From Flammeovirgaceae bacterium SG7u.111 (lineage in GTDB: Bacteria > Bacteroidota > Bacteroidia > Cytophagales > Flammeovirgaceae): 64,000 bases of DNA. The translations under genes and the position numbers were made by a program. The stretch spans positions 6,215,635-6,279,634 of the forward strand of contig CP139021.1 of assembly GCA_034044135.1 (NCBI GenBank), written 5' to 3'. The notes under the pieces are model-generated. The model had not been told where the DNA came from and did not search any database. It was given only the letters and a program-made list of their open reading frames with translations. Positions 18,002 to 29,200 of the stretch are shown piece by piece (within the stretch, counting starts at the first letter, position 1; every line of letters begins with the position of its first letter).

Positions 18002-20842
18002 CTAGTTTAAACTTACTTTGATCTCATTTCCATCGTAAAGTACTTCTTCTACAGGAGCGGCTTCATCAATAGAAACCGGGTTCTCTTTGGAGACGAACAC
18101 TACACGAATAGTTCGCTGTGACAACATGCCCTCAAACTGGCCTTCCCTCGCCCCAATCGTCAGCGTTTTATTTTCTTCCGACCATGAGAAATTAATATTG
18201 GTAAATTTCCCTTCTTCGTAGTTGTAATTTGTGCCCTCGTCTTCGTACAGGTCAAAAGTGGCATTGTCGCCCGTGTACACATACACCGTGAGCGGATCTA
18301 CAGCTTTTTGAGTAGTATATTCTATCTCAGGACCAAACGGAATAATAGAGCCTGCTTTGGCAAAAAGAGGCATTTTTTCATAAGGGGCATAGGCTTCTAT
18401 AGTCTGACCACCTTCTGCAAATTCTCCAGAATGCACATTATACCATCCTTTGGAAACTGGCAGATAGACACTTCTTGAACTTTTGCCATATTCGGTCACG
18501 GGGTTTACCAACAAAGAAGGCCCGTACATGTATTGGTCACCGATGTTCCATACATTTTTGTCTTCAGGAAAGTCCATTGCCAAGCCCCTCATTATCGTAT
18601 AATCTTTGGCATACGTCCAACCTGCTAAGCTGTAGGTATAAGGCATCAATTTATATCTCAACTTGATGTAATAGAGCATGGACTCATACGCCGGATGACC
18701 TTCTGGAGCTAAGTTAAATATCTCCCGGTAAGGGTACTGACCGTGGGCACGGAACAAAGGTACAAATGCTCCAAACTGAAACCATCTTGCATTTAGCTCC
18801 CTCCATTCTTTTAGGTCTTCACTTCCTTCTTTGGCAGTTTCGTAGCGCTTTTCAACACAGAACCCGCCAACGTCCATGGTCCAATAAGGCAAGCCCGACA
18901 AGGCAAAATTGATACCCGCAGAAACTTGCGCTTTCATATCTTCCCACCTCGTGCCGATATCGCCACTCCAAGTTACCGCTCCATAATTTTGCAGGCCTGC
19001 AAAACCAGATCTGGTCAAAATGAAGACCCTTTCATCTTCTTTCAAAGACCTTTGCCCTTCATAAATCCCTTTTGCGTTCATCAGAGCATATGCGTTGAAA
19101 TATTGGGTAGATGGCCCTAAAGCCGTAGGGTTCATCAAATCTTTTCGGTACTGCACGCTTGCATTGGATAAAATATCTGGCTCAGTGGCATCTAGCCACC
19201 ATGCATCTATATCTTTAGAATAATATTTTTCCTTGATCTGCTTCCAAAACAACTCCCGTGCACCAGGCTCGTAGGCATCGTAAAACGAACCCAAATAACC
19301 TGGGTAAATCCAATCTTTCACACTGTCTTCAATCGCCCTTGTGTACATCCATCCCTTTTCGTCGAACTGTTTGTAATGTTCGGTGGTAGGGTAAAACTTC
19401 GGCCAAACGGAAATCATGATCCTTGCATTTTGCTCATGCACTTGGTCGATCATGCCGTCGGGATCGGGGAAACGCTCGGGGTCAAACTTGTGGCTTCCCC
19501 ATTCGGTAACAGGCCAGTGCGACCAATCCAAAACAATATTATCAATTGGAATTTTTCTTTTCCTAAACTCGCTAAGCACGTCCAACAGCTCCTCTGAAGT
19601 TTTGTACCGCTCCCTGCTCTGCCAAAAACCCAACGACCATTTTGGCATCACTTGCGCTTTGCCAGTCACTGTTCTGTATCCACTGATCACTCCATCCAAG
19701 TTTTCGCCAGCTATGAAATAGTAGCGGATATCCTCGCCCATTTCCGAGTAAAAAGAAAGCTTTTGTTGTGTTTCGGAAGCTACAGGAGAAAGTGCTTTCA
19801 AACCGATGTACGAAACTCCCCCATCAGGAAACCATTCTAATTTGATGTGTTTCTTTTCGCCTTGCTTCATGTCTACATTGAACTTGGCAACGGATGGATT
19901 CCATGCAGTACGCCATTTATCAAACTGCAGCTCACCATCTACCCAAAGTTTTGTGTAGCCAGCGTAGTAGCAAAGGAATTTATAAATACCAGATTCTTTT
20001 GCTTCAATATCCCCTTCCCATGTAATTTTCGCATTGGTAAAGTTGAAATCTTTTGGGAATTTATCTACTGTTTCTAGGTTTTCGTAATCAATCTGATTTT
20101 CTACCCTTTCCAAAAAGATACTCTCCGTATTCTTATCATCAATGTACGTGGCGGTAAGCCCACCTTCTTTTCCTTCTTTGTCATAAAGAACAAATTGGTC
20201 GATGTTGGAATACGGTCTAGGATCGCCAAATCTCGAAAGAGAATAATTGTCCCACAAAATCCCGTAATTCTTGGTAGAAACCACAAAAGGTACAGAAACC
20301 TTGGTGTTGTACTGGAAAAGCTCTTCGTTCTTGCCCTTATAGTTCATCTCATCAGCTTGGTGCTGGCCCAATCCATATAGCGCTTCATCGTCTGGCGTAT
20401 CGAATACTTGGTGCAGTTCATAGCCTTTTGTGCCATCAACTTCCATGGGGGTAAAGGTTCTGCCCAATGCCGCATCTTCGCTCATAATTGGCGTTCCATC
20501 TGCTTTGAAATAGCTGATCGCCCCAGTTTCTTTTGAGATTTTCACTTGCAACTTCGCAGTGCTGATGACCACCTCTTTATCGTTTTCCTCTGTCTTAAAC
20601 GCTACCTGCTCCGAGCGAGGAATTGCTATCAAGCTTTCGGTAGCATCAAATATTTTTGTGGCAGAAGCCTCTATTTTGGCTATGTCTTCTGCCTCCATAG
20701 TCACCTTCACAGCACCACCTTGCCCATCGGCAAAAGGATATACTATTACGCTATTCTGCTCAACCTTAAAGCCCACACTACCAGGTGAACATGCCGCCAA
20801 AAATGCAACTAGGCTTAAATGAAAAATTAGTTTTTTTACCAT
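18002..20842 (-). CDS. GH31 alpha-xylosidase with inserted PA14 domain
   Basis: The 946-residue protein has a lipoprotein-type signal (AFLAAC, C18), an N-terminal beta-sandwich, a PA14 domain inserted at about 227-350 (TWEGDIEAKESGIYKF, YYAGYTKLWVDGE), and a GH31 (beta/alpha)8 barrel. The nucleophile is D551 in WWLDATEPD and the acid/base is D628 in TWSGDIG. A PA14 insertion in this place is the hallmark of the xyloglucan-specific alpha-xylosidases known from Cellvibrio japonicus and Bacteroides ovatus. It would cleave terminal alpha-1,6-xylose from xyloglucan oligosaccharides in the periplasm. Other GH31 specificities (alpha-glucosidase) are possible but less likely given the GH5 and GH2 neighbours. 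Confidence 0.9.
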   Translation of the reverse strand: MVKKLIFHLSLVAFLAACSPGSVGFKVEQNSVIVYPFADGQGGAVKVTMEAEDIAKIEASATKIFDATESLIAIPRSEQVAFKTEENDKEVVISTAKLQVKISKETGAISYFKADGTPIMSEDAALGRTFTPMEVDGTKGYELHQVFDTPDDEALYGLGQHQADEMNYKGKNEELFQYNTKVSVPFVVSTKNYGILWDNYSLSRFGDPRPYSNIDQFVLYDKEGKEGGLTATYIDDKNTESIFLERVENQIDYENLETVDKFPKDFNFTNAKITWEGDIEAKESGIYKFLCYYAGYTKLWVDGELQFDKWRTAWNPSVAKFNVDMKQGEKKHIKLEWFPDGGVSYIGLKALSPVASETQQKLSFYSEMGEDIRYYFIAGENLDGVISGYRTVTGKAQVMPKWSLGFWQSRERYKTSEELLDVLSEFRKRKIPIDNIVLDWSHWPVTEWGSHKFDPERFPDPDGMIDQVHEQNARIMISVWPKFYPTTEHYKQFDEKGWMYTRAIEDSVKDWIYPGYLGSFYDAYEPGARELFWKQIKEKYYSKDIDAWWLDATEPDILSNASVQYRKDLMNPTALGPSTQYFNAYALMNAKGIYEGQRSLKEDERVFILTRSGFAGLQNYGAVTWSGDIGTRWEDMKAQVSAGINFALSGLPYWTMDVGGFCVEKRYETAKEGSEDLKEWRELNARWFQFGAFVPLFRAHGQYPYREIFNLAPEGHPAYESMLYYIKLRYKLMPYTYSLAGWTYAKDYTIMRGLAMDFPEDKNVWNIGDQYMYGPSLLVNPVTEYGKSSRSVYLPVSKGWYNVHSGEFAEGGQTIEAYAPYEKMPLFAKAGSIIPFGPEIEYTTQKAVDPLTVYVYTGDNATFDLYEDEGTNYNYEEGKFTNINFSWSEENKTLTIGAREGQFEGMLSQRTIRVVFVSKENPVSIDEAAPVEEVLYDGNEIKVSLN

Positions 20843-20977
20843 GTCAATTGTCGTTTTTTAAGATACCGACCATAAGCATTTCATCCCCTATGGTCAGTAC
20901 CAAAAAATTGTTTATTCAGTCTTCATATTGTAAAACATATCCTGCAGCTGAGCCGCATTATAAGCTTCTTAAATATA

Positions 20978-22480
20978 TTAAAACACCTCCACTATTGCGC
21001 TAATAGCATCGGGATAAACTTGCTCACCAGTACTTCTATCGAACAGCGCAAAACCTTTGTCTCCTTTGTTCCCATTGTCCCAATAAACTGGTATCATCCC
21101 ATTGGCTTTCGCCGCCGCAGTTACATAATTCAAATAATAATTTCTTGCTTTTACATGATCGTCATAAGCCTGACCAGCCAATGAAGTTCGGAGGATCGCT
21201 CCATATTCACCCAAAACAACAGGTATTCCTTTGTCCACAAAGTTGGTTTTCATTAAGCCAAAAACTTCGTCGACCCAAGCTTCATCCCCCCATGTAGCAA
21301 CATCTCCACCTGCAAAGTCTTTTCCCCACTGCGATTTACCTCCTGCATCTTCTTTCAGGGCAAATTCATAAGGATCGTAAAAGTGTACTTCAACCATCAG
21401 CTTATTGTCCACGCTATCGGTAGGGGTTATAAAATGATTGACCGTATGGGTAATGTTTGTATTGAAGCCCTGCACTACCAAATGACGGTAAGAGTTTCTC
21501 CCACCAGTAGCTCGCACAGCATCTACAAAAGTTTGGTTAAATGAATTTTGAACAGCAACATGTTCGGCAGTTGGGTCACCCCAATCGTTTTCTACATGAA
21601 CTTCATTCGTTCCCGCAAAAAGCAAGTAATCGCTGTGATCTCGGAAATGAATGGCAATCTGTTTCCAATATGCCGCCAATCTTTCGTTTATCACATCTTG
21701 CTGGTCGTAGAAAGGATGGTCCATCCATCCCCCATCCCAATGCACATTGATGATGGCATACATCTGATTACTAGTAACATAATTGGCTACTTCTTCTACC
21801 CTTTCCAGCCATTCCTTTTTAATCTTATAATCCGTTCCTTCTTCTATGTTATGAGACCACGATACGGGAATCCTTACCGCATTGAAGCCGGCTGCTTTTA
21901 TCGAATCAATCAACTCTTGCGAGATTACCGGGTTGCCCCAAGTAACTTCACTTCCTGTCAGTTTTCCTCCTGAAGAACTTATCGCTTCCAAAGAGTTCCC
22001 TACATTCCATCCTGCACCCATCAACTCCGATAGCTGCAATGAAGTAAGATCTCTCATGCCTGTGTTATCGGGGTCGATATAGGAAGGCTCTTCTGGATCA
22101 GGCTCAACTACCACTGCTTCACTTCCTTTTTGGGAAATGGCAATGACCACATCTGCAGCACCTTCTGCGGTAAGTGTTAGCGAGGCACTTCTTTCGGCAG
22201 TATCTTCATTTTCATCTGCTATGATGTCGATAGAAGCATCTCCTTTTACGCTTTGTATAGATGGGCGATACCATTCACCTGTAGTGTAGGCTATTTTCCA
22301 AACAGCATTGCTGGTAATGGCTAATGTATGCGTCCCACCTTCTGCCTCAAACTCAAAAGAAGCTGGAGTAGCCGATAGGGTAACCGGATCTTTAATCTCT
22401 TCTATTTCACCACTTTCCTCTGTACAAGAAACAAAACAAAAGCTTATCAAGAAAATCAAATACATATTGAAACACCTCAT
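20978..22480 (-). CDS. BACON-GH5 endoglucanase lipoprotein (probable endo-xyloglucanase)
   Basis: The 500-residue protein carries a lipobox (CFVSC, C19), a BACON domain at about 32-118 (FEFEAEGGTHTLAITSNAVWKI), and a GH5 catalytic domain from about 140. Recognisable GH5 words are GWNVGNSLEA, TWGNP, and FNAVRIPVSW. The acid/base is E293 in GTNEVH and the nucleophile E425 in VLGEYGA. Lipidation and the BACON spacer suggest a cell-surface enzyme that makes the first backbone cuts. The same BACON-GH5 architecture is used by the endo-xyloglucanase of the B. ovatus xyloglucan locus. Cellulase or mixed-linkage glucanase activity is the main alternative. It lies about 135 bases upstream of GH31 on the same strand. 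Confidence 0.9.
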   Translation of the reverse strand: MRCFNMYLIFLISFCFVSCTEESGEIEEIKDPVTLSATPASFEFEAEGGTHTLAITSNAVWKIAYTTGEWYRPSIQSVKGDASIDIIADENEDTAERSASLTLTAEGAADVVIAISQKGSEAVVVEPDPEEPSYIDPDNTGMRDLTSLQLSELMGAGWNVGNSLEAISSSGGKLTGSEVTWGNPVISQELIDSIKAAGFNAVRIPVSWSHNIEEGTDYKIKKEWLERVEEVANYVTSNQMYAIINVHWDGGWMDHPFYDQQDVINERLAAYWKQIAIHFRDHSDYLLFAGTNEVHVENDWGDPTAEHVAVQNSFNQTFVDAVRATGGRNSYRHLVVQGFNTNITHTVNHFITPTDSVDNKLMVEVHFYDPYEFALKEDAGGKSQWGKDFAGGDVATWGDEAWVDEVFGLMKTNFVDKGIPVVLGEYGAILRTSLAGQAYDDHVKARNYYLNYVTAAAKANGMIPVYWDNGNKGDKGFALFDRSTGEQVYPDAISAIVEVF

Positions 22481-22604
22481 AAATTTTAATCAATTCTTTA
22501 ATAAAAAACACAGTAGGGAGGTAAATAAGTTACAAGAGCTGCCATCAACCTTACTGATAGCCCCAGTAATAATTATTCTTTTATAGCGATCAGAAATTTG
22601 AAGG

Positions 22605-22656
22605 GATACTCCTTGGGAGTTGGAAAACAAATAAATATCCCAACTCCCAGAGTATC
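22605..22656 (-). terminator. Long hairpin between the SusE-position gene and GH5
   Basis: GATACTCCTTGGGAGTTGG at 22605-22623 pairs with CCAACTCCCAGAGTATC at 22640-22656, with two unpaired bases. On the minus strand it falls 14 bases after the lipoprotein stop codon and has only a weak T-rich tail. It may act as a partial terminator or as a 3' stabiliser that lets susCD-type mRNA exceed glycosidase mRNA. Confidence 0.5.
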
Positions 22657-22669
22657 ATAACTTACAGCC

Positions 22670-24619
22670 TTATTCGGCAGGAACAAAAAGGTAGGTCATC
22701 AAAAACTCATCCTCACCAGAAAGGTCTTTATCTCTCAAAGCCTGTAAGAAAAGTGCATTTTCTTCTAGTTTATGGATGGTAATCGCGCCCCAGTCAGCTA
22801 CTGCATAATCACACGTCCATGGATGTAATAACCCGACAGACATCGTAATTTTGTTGTTTTCAAGGTCTAATGACCAAGTTCCATTTAAAGTAACCACCTC
22901 ATCGGTTTCCAATACATCTGTTGCCTCGGGCATGCCACTGCGCACTACTGTAGCCCCGCCATCATCATAGGTATAAACACGCTTGTGTTGGTTAACCACT
23001 ACAGTTCCATCCATTTCAAACTTCATAGTTCCATAATCAACACTTGCTTCGCCCGATGCATAGTGCTCACCTGGCAAAGGATTCCAAGCCCAAGTGGCAA
23101 AATCTGAGAACATCATAGGCCCTTGTTCAGCTCCCCAGCTTGTAGTTACATCGTACGTCCTGTCAGAATCTAGTTTCCAAGTTTTGGCTGTAATCAGCTT
23201 TTTAGCTTCTTCTACTGGATCTTTCTCCGCAGCACCCGGTGCTTGTGGGATCAATTTGAAGGCTGCATATTCAGGTTTGGTTGGATCTAAAGCACCAACC
23301 CACATTCCTGTTACACTTCCAGTGGCATCTTTCTCAATCTGAAGGATTCTCCATTGATTTTCTGCTGTGGTAAACAAATTCACCCAAGAGCAAATGTTGA
23401 AACCTGGAGTAACGCCATCAAACGTGTAAATTCCTTTTTCATCTAAGGCATAAGTTCCTGTAGCTTCAGCTCCAGAGGGATCTACATATTTGACAGTGTT
23501 GTCTTGAGAATTCAATGTCAATGAGAAATCTTCGTAAGTTGCAGGAATGGAAGCATTGAAACCTGTCCAATCTGGGTAATCTGTTACAGTATTCCAATCA
23601 TTTAGCATCATCCCATCAAGCCCAGCCCAGTTGAAAGGAGTTTCTGGGGAAAGAACCCATTTAATTTCATAACTCACATTGGTAGAGATATCGCCTTCCC
23701 AACCTTCTGGCAGTGCTGGCTCGGGATCTTCTTCCAAAGGTGGAGTCCAGTTATCAGCATAATCTTTTGAAATGTAGTTATAAATCAAGAGAGCAGGTCC
23801 CTCTCCCGATAGCCCTTCGTCACGAAGTGCTGCTAACTGCAAGGTATTTTCAGTAATGCTTATCACTTTTAATTTACCCCAGTCTACTACTTGTCCATCC
23901 CTTCCTTCATCGTGCAAAGGTCCGGCATCCGTCATGCTCAGCGTCTTCGCTTCTGCATCCAAAAAGTAAGTACCATTCTCAGTTCTACCAAGCATTTTGT
24001 GGTCAACTGATACACTTGCACCGCCCTTTAGGCTGAAGGTCATCGAACCATAATCCCCCTCAGGCATTAGCCAAGCGTTACCAGGATAATCAGGATCCCA
24101 ATTCCAGCAATCTACATCGTCCACACATTCATTTCCCCAGCCCATGCTTAAGCCTGAGAAATATAACGGACCAAGAAAATACTTGCTTTGCGCATCAGCA
24201 TCCAAATCGAGATACCACGTTTTCTCATTTCCGACTCCTCCCGTGAGTAGTTCCCACATAGGATCATCGATATAAGAAAAGTTGTTGGTAGAGATCGTCA
24301 ACTGAAATACATCGTCTTTTACTATGCCACCGGCGCTCATTACCCCATAGGTAAACTCATAATCTCCCGCAAAAGGGATTCTCACCGTATCTGATACTCG
24401 AACAGATCTGCCAGTAGGAGTATTCCAAATAGGAGCCGCACCCGATGTCATACTTTCCAAAATCACCATGTTAGGGTCATTTGGGTTTTGAGTGATCGAA
24501 TATTTTAGGTCACTTTTTGTAAGAACTTCTCCCAAAGAGAATTCCTCTGGCTGACAAGACAAAAGCCCTACAACTAAGCCTATCAGCACTATTAGTAGTT
24601 TATTTAAATTCCTTTTCAT
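22670..24619 (-). CDS. SusE/SusF-position surface lipoprotein
   Basis: I chose the ATG at 24619 because it starts a clean lipoprotein signal (LVVGLLSC) and falls after the SusD stop; an in-frame ATG at 24661 overlaps susD. The protein of about 649 residues has no catalytic motif I recognise. Two homologous lipocalin-like stretches are visible: each contains a 'K TWYLDLD / K TWKLDSD' start, a 'GDYGSMTF / VDYGTMKF' strand and ends near 'LQLAALRDEGLSGE / LFLQALRDKDLSGE'. So the N- and C-terminal thirds are an internal duplication. Its place after SusD suggests a surface glycan-binding protein. Confidence 0.8.
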   Translation of the reverse strand: MKRNLNKLLIVLIGLVVGLLSCQPEEFSLGEVLTKSDLKYSITQNPNDPNMVILESMTSGAAPIWNTPTGRSVRVSDTVRIPFAGDYEFTYGVMSAGGIVKDDVFQLTISTNNFSYIDDPMWELLTGGVGNEKTWYLDLDADAQSKYFLGPLYFSGLSMGWGNECVDDVDCWNWDPDYPGNAWLMPEGDYGSMTFSLKGGASVSVDHKMLGRTENGTYFLDAEAKTLSMTDAGPLHDEGRDGQVVDWGKLKVISITENTLQLAALRDEGLSGEGPALLIYNYISKDYADNWTPPLEEDPEPALPEGWEGDISTNVSYEIKWVLSPETPFNWAGLDGMMLNDWNTVTDYPDWTGFNASIPATYEDFSLTLNSQDNTVKYVDPSGAEATGTYALDEKGIYTFDGVTPGFNICSWVNLFTTAENQWRILQIEKDATGSVTGMWVGALDPTKPEYAAFKLIPQAPGAAEKDPVEEAKKLITAKTWKLDSDRTYDVTTSWGAEQGPMMFSDFATWAWNPLPGEHYASGEASVDYGTMKFEMDGTVVVNQHKRVYTYDDGGATVVRSGMPEATDVLETDEVVTLNGTWSLDLENNKITMSVGLLHPWTCDYAVADWGAITIHKLEENALFLQALRDKDLSGEDEFLMTYLFVPAE

Positions 24620-24651
24620 TTTTCTTGTCTTTATATGGATTAAAAGCCTAA

Positions 24652-26253
24652 TTATTCCCATCCAGCATTTTGCTTCAACACTCCATCCGAACGGGTGATC
24701 TGATTTTGAGGAATTTGCTGTAATCCACGTGTTTTGGTAATATTGCTTCCAAGAATCGATTTTGTAGCTTCTACGCCTCCATTAAGAACCCTTGTTTGTT
24801 CGTCGATAGCGGCAGCAGCTACGCCTACTCCTTGCCTCAGCAAATCCCAGTAACGAATACCTTCGAGGGCAAATTCAACCCTCCGCTCTTTCATTATATT
24901 ATCAACAGACAAAGCCACAGGTGCTAAGCCAGCTCTTGCCCTTACCTCGTCAAAATATGTTTGGGCATTGGCACTACCAAGTTCGGCAGCCATCAACAGC
25001 ACATCCGCATAACGCATCACTACATAGTCTTGAAACTGGCTAATCTGGAAACTAACACCACCATTGGCTTCAGACACATCTTGACCGTCGGGGTTCGCTA
25101 GTGTTGTATATTTTTTGAAGGTATAACCGGTGTACTCACGCTGGTCAGAATTATCAAAATCAAGCCCTTCTTCCTCTATCGCAATAATAGAAGCTTCTTT
25201 TCTCGTATCGTCTGGTTCATAAGCCTCGTACAATTTAGCACTGACGGTGCCTCCGCCCCAGCCTCTTCCATATGGGCTAAAAGACTGAGCTCTCAAACCA
25301 AGCATTACCAACCAGTGGTTGCTATCCACAACACCATCCCAGTTTGAGGTAATGTTATACTTGATAGCAAAAAGTGTTTCTGCATTGTCTTTTCCAGCAT
25401 AGGTAGTTTCCAACGCATCTCCAGCTTCGTTTATGCTAGTAGAAGCCGCTGGCCATAAGTTTTTGTACTCTTCTATAAGGCTATATCCTCCTGCCGAAAT
25501 AACTTCTTCAAGACCGTTGAGCACATCACTTTTAGAAATACCGCCAACTAATTCTGACTGACCATAGTACCCTGTGTAAAACAAGAATACCCTTGCCAAA
25601 TAAGCTTTTGCTACCCACTTGTTTACCCTACCTGCTTCTACTGCCTCACTGCCATTTTCAGCAGCAAACTTCAAGTCTTCGGCAATTACTGTATAAATAT
25701 CATCTGCTTCTGACTGTGGAATGTTTGCGTTTAAAGGCTCTGTAAGCAATGGAACTTTCTCCCAAAGCCTAGTCATATCGAAGTAGCAATATGCACGAAT
25801 AAACCTTGCCTGCGCTTCAACTGAATTTTTGTAAGCTTCATCTCCTTCCCAATCGATCTGCTCCATTTTTGAAAGCAAAGTATTTACCCTGAAGATCGCC
25901 TTATAATAAGCTATCCAGTTGGCATCGAAGATGTTCACTTCGCCTGAAGAACGGTTGATGTCGAACTCGTCAATTACTTGATAGTTGTACCCATCGTTGT
26001 TTCCTACTCCTCCGAAACAGTTGTCGGAAAACACCTCTGATGCAATGGGAAAAGCAACCCCACCCGAAGAATACAGTAACTGAAGACCATCGTAGCAGCC
26101 TACCAAGGCCATCTCGGCATCAGCCTTTGTTTTATAGAAGTTCGAGTCGGTAACCAAGTTAATTGGTTCGGTATCTAAAAAACTGTTGGAACAACTTGTA
26201 GCTACAAGTATCCCAAATATGATTAATGATATTTTTATAATTTTCATTTTCAT
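24652..26253 (-). CDS. SusD/RagB family nutrient-binding outer-membrane lipoprotein
   Basis: This 533-residue protein is a typical SusD: lipobox ATSC (C21), then NSFLDTEPINLVTDSNFYKTKADAE, the four-TPR fold and the SusD C-terminal words EFALEGIRYWDLLRQG. SusD caps the SusC channel and captures glycan at the cell surface. It starts 6 bases after the SusC stop, so the two are co-translated. The C-terminus (NQITRSDGVLKQNAGW) matches the common SusD ending. Confidence 0.95.
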   Translation of the reverse strand: MKMKIIKISLIIFGILVATSCSNSFLDTEPINLVTDSNFYKTKADAEMALVGCYDGLQLLYSSGGVAFPIASEVFSDNCFGGVGNNDGYNYQVIDEFDINRSSGEVNIFDANWIAYYKAIFRVNTLLSKMEQIDWEGDEAYKNSVEAQARFIRAYCYFDMTRLWEKVPLLTEPLNANIPQSEADDIYTVIAEDLKFAAENGSEAVEAGRVNKWVAKAYLARVFLFYTGYYGQSELVGGISKSDVLNGLEEVISAGGYSLIEEYKNLWPAASTSINEAGDALETTYAGKDNAETLFAIKYNITSNWDGVVDSNHWLVMLGLRAQSFSPYGRGWGGGTVSAKLYEAYEPDDTRKEASIIAIEEEGLDFDNSDQREYTGYTFKKYTTLANPDGQDVSEANGGVSFQISQFQDYVVMRYADVLLMAAELGSANAQTYFDEVRARAGLAPVALSVDNIMKERRVEFALEGIRYWDLLRQGVGVAAAAIDEQTRVLNGGVEATKSILGSNITKTRGLQQIPQNQITRSDGVLKQNAGWE

Positions 26254-26259
26254 CTCACA

Positions 26260-29200
26260 TTAAAAATTAACATTTAGACCAAGTAGATAGGTTCTAGGAC
26301 GTGGGTAAAAACCAAGGTCAACACCTGCAGAACCATTTTCCAATCCATAGCCTACTTCTGGATCCATACCATCGTAATTGGTGAATGTAAGTGCATTGAG
26401 AACAGATGCGTAGAATCTAACTTTGTTCACTACATTGCTTTCGAAAAGCCTGCTGAAATCGTAACCTATGGTCACGTTATTGAGCCTCACGAAATCGCCG
26501 TCATGCACAAATACATCTGAGAATTTATAGTTAACATTTGCCTCTGTTACCCTTGGGATAGTGTTTGAGGTACCCTCTCCATGCCACCGACCTAAAATAG
26601 ATTTGCTATAGTTGGCAAAGCCATTTGCGTGGTTGCGGTAAGACTGAACTATTTGGTTTCCTGCAACGCCATATGCAAGGATTGAAAAATCAAAACCTTT
26701 GTAATCGGCAGAAAATGACAAGCTAAAAGTGTAGTCCGGATTAGGGTCGCCCAACATTGTTTTGTCATCATCGTTGAGTAAACCGTCGTTGTTCAAATCC
26801 ACATACTTCAAGTCACCTGGCAAAGCATTTGGTTGGATTAGGCCACCATCTGAGCTTGTATGAGCGTCAACTTCTCCCTCGTTTTGGAATACACCATCGG
26901 TTTTCCAACCCCAGAAATATCCAATAGGGAAACCTGTTTCCGCTCTTCTATAAAACACGCCAGAATTATCATACAACATGTTTTCCAAACCTGGTACTAT
27001 ACCGTCTTCGGTAGGCACTTCCAATACCTCGTTTTCGTTTTTCGCAACTGTTCCATTAATTGAGAAATTGAAATCTCCAATTGACTTTCTCCAAGTTGCG
27101 GCCAGTTCCACACCCATGTTCCTTACATTGCCACCATTGAAGAATGGAGCATCTGTACCGTCCGTTGCATATCCAGGCTTCTGTAGTATCCAGTCCTTTG
27201 TGGTCTTGTTGTACCAGTCAGCAGCTAAAATCAACTCTCCGCTGAAAAAATGTGCATCGATACCAACGTTGGTTTGTTCCGAAGTTTCCCACCTCAAGCT
27301 TTCGTTGGCTAACCTAGAAGGGTATGCGCCTACTACATTTCCCGAAGCATCAAAATCGGCAGAACCAAAGTAATAGTTAGAGCCTCCAACATTGATAGGA
27401 GCTAAATACTGGAATGCATTTACATTTTGGTTACCTACTTGCCCCCAACTAGCCCTAAGCTTCAAGAAGTCCAACCAGCCATCTTGATCAGACAAGAAAG
27501 CCTCATCAGACAAAACCCAACCTGCTGACACTGATGGGAAATAGCCCCACCTGTTGTTTTCGGCAAATCGTGAAGACCCATCTGCTCTGAAAGTAGCATT
27601 GAGCAAGTATTTGCCTTTGTAATCGTAGCTTACACGACCTAGGTAAGACAAGAGCTTCGACTCGTCGTAAGGAGAGCCATTGAAAGAAAGCTTGGTGAAA
27701 TCTGTATTTGTAGTATTATTTATATAGGCATAGGTAAGTCCAGGGATTTTTAAGTCAGCATTTTGTGTGTACATGGAAGAACCATTGTTTTTATAGCTAA
27801 ACATACCCGCCATCACGGAGAGATTATGGTTTCCCAACTCAAATTCATACGTAGCTGTATTGTCAAAAGTCAATGCTAGTCCTTTGTTAAGGCTTTGGCT
27901 TGCTTGGTCAAAAGTACGTTGGCTATAAATCGACAATTCATAGATGGGCTTATAACCCCTTGACTCGCTAGTATAAAAATCAACACCCAAACGACTTCTG
28001 ATCTTCAAATTTTTGATTGGGCTAAGCTCTACATATACATCACCAAAAACCTTTTGATCGTTATTCTGATTTTGGTTTTCATACACCATAGTTGCATATG
28101 GGTTACTTTCACCTGGCGCCCATGGCTCCCACTCTTGACCTTGGTACATCACCCCCGCATTAGCAGAGTTGTTCAGGAAATTTCCAGCGTCATCGTACAT
28201 TGGAAGGAATGGACTTGTATTAAATGCACTCCTAAATGTGTTGTTGTACTGGTTTCCTACCGAAATACCATTTTTGTCAACATAAGAGAAAGTCAAGTGC
28301 TGACCAACTTTTACTATGTCATCGAAAGCGCTGTGCTCAGTATTGACACGGAAAGCGTACCTGTTATATTCAGAAATACCAGGTCCGCCAACTATACCTT
28401 CTTGGCCAGTGTACGACATGGAAAGTGAATAGATCGACTTTTCAGTACCGCCATTCAGTCCAAGAGAATAGTTTTGGGTAACGGCATCGTTGTAGATCAT
28501 TTCATCTATCCAGTTAGTGCCACCGCCCATCGCATTTATTTCTTCTTGGGAGAAATAAGGAACTTTACCAGAGTTAACCGCCGCCTCGTTCATAATCACC
28601 GCATATTCTGTACTGTTGAGCATGCTTATTTGGCGAGATGGCTCTTGAAGACCGTAAAAAGCATCAAAGGAAAAATTTGACTTTCCTGCCTTACCTGTTT
28701 TAGTAGTGATCAACACTACACCGTTGGCAGCTTGCGAACCGTAAATAGCGGCAGCAGCAGCATCTTTCAACACATCGATGCTCTCAATATCGGAGTTGTT
28801 CAGGTAAGAGATGTCGCCCGTTTGCATTCCATCTACCACATATAGCGGTCCCGAACCGTTGATAGTACCAGCACCACGAATGGTCACTTTCATGCCCTCA
28901 CCGGGCTGACCCGAAGTAGAGGCAATGTTTACGCCGGCAACTTGCCCTTGCAAACCCTGCATGGCATCTGTTGCGCTTAGCTTTACAAATTCATCGCCTT
29001 TTACCTGACCTGTAGCACCTGTAACCAGCTTTTTTTGCTGTACACCGTACCCAATAACCACCACCTCTTCTAGCTCGGAAATATTATCTTCCAAAGCCAC
29101 ATTGATTTCTGTTTGGGTCGTGATCTCTATCTCTTGCGTGATATAACCCAAGAATGAAACCACCAATACGTCATTTGGATTTACTTTGAGTTCGAAGTTG

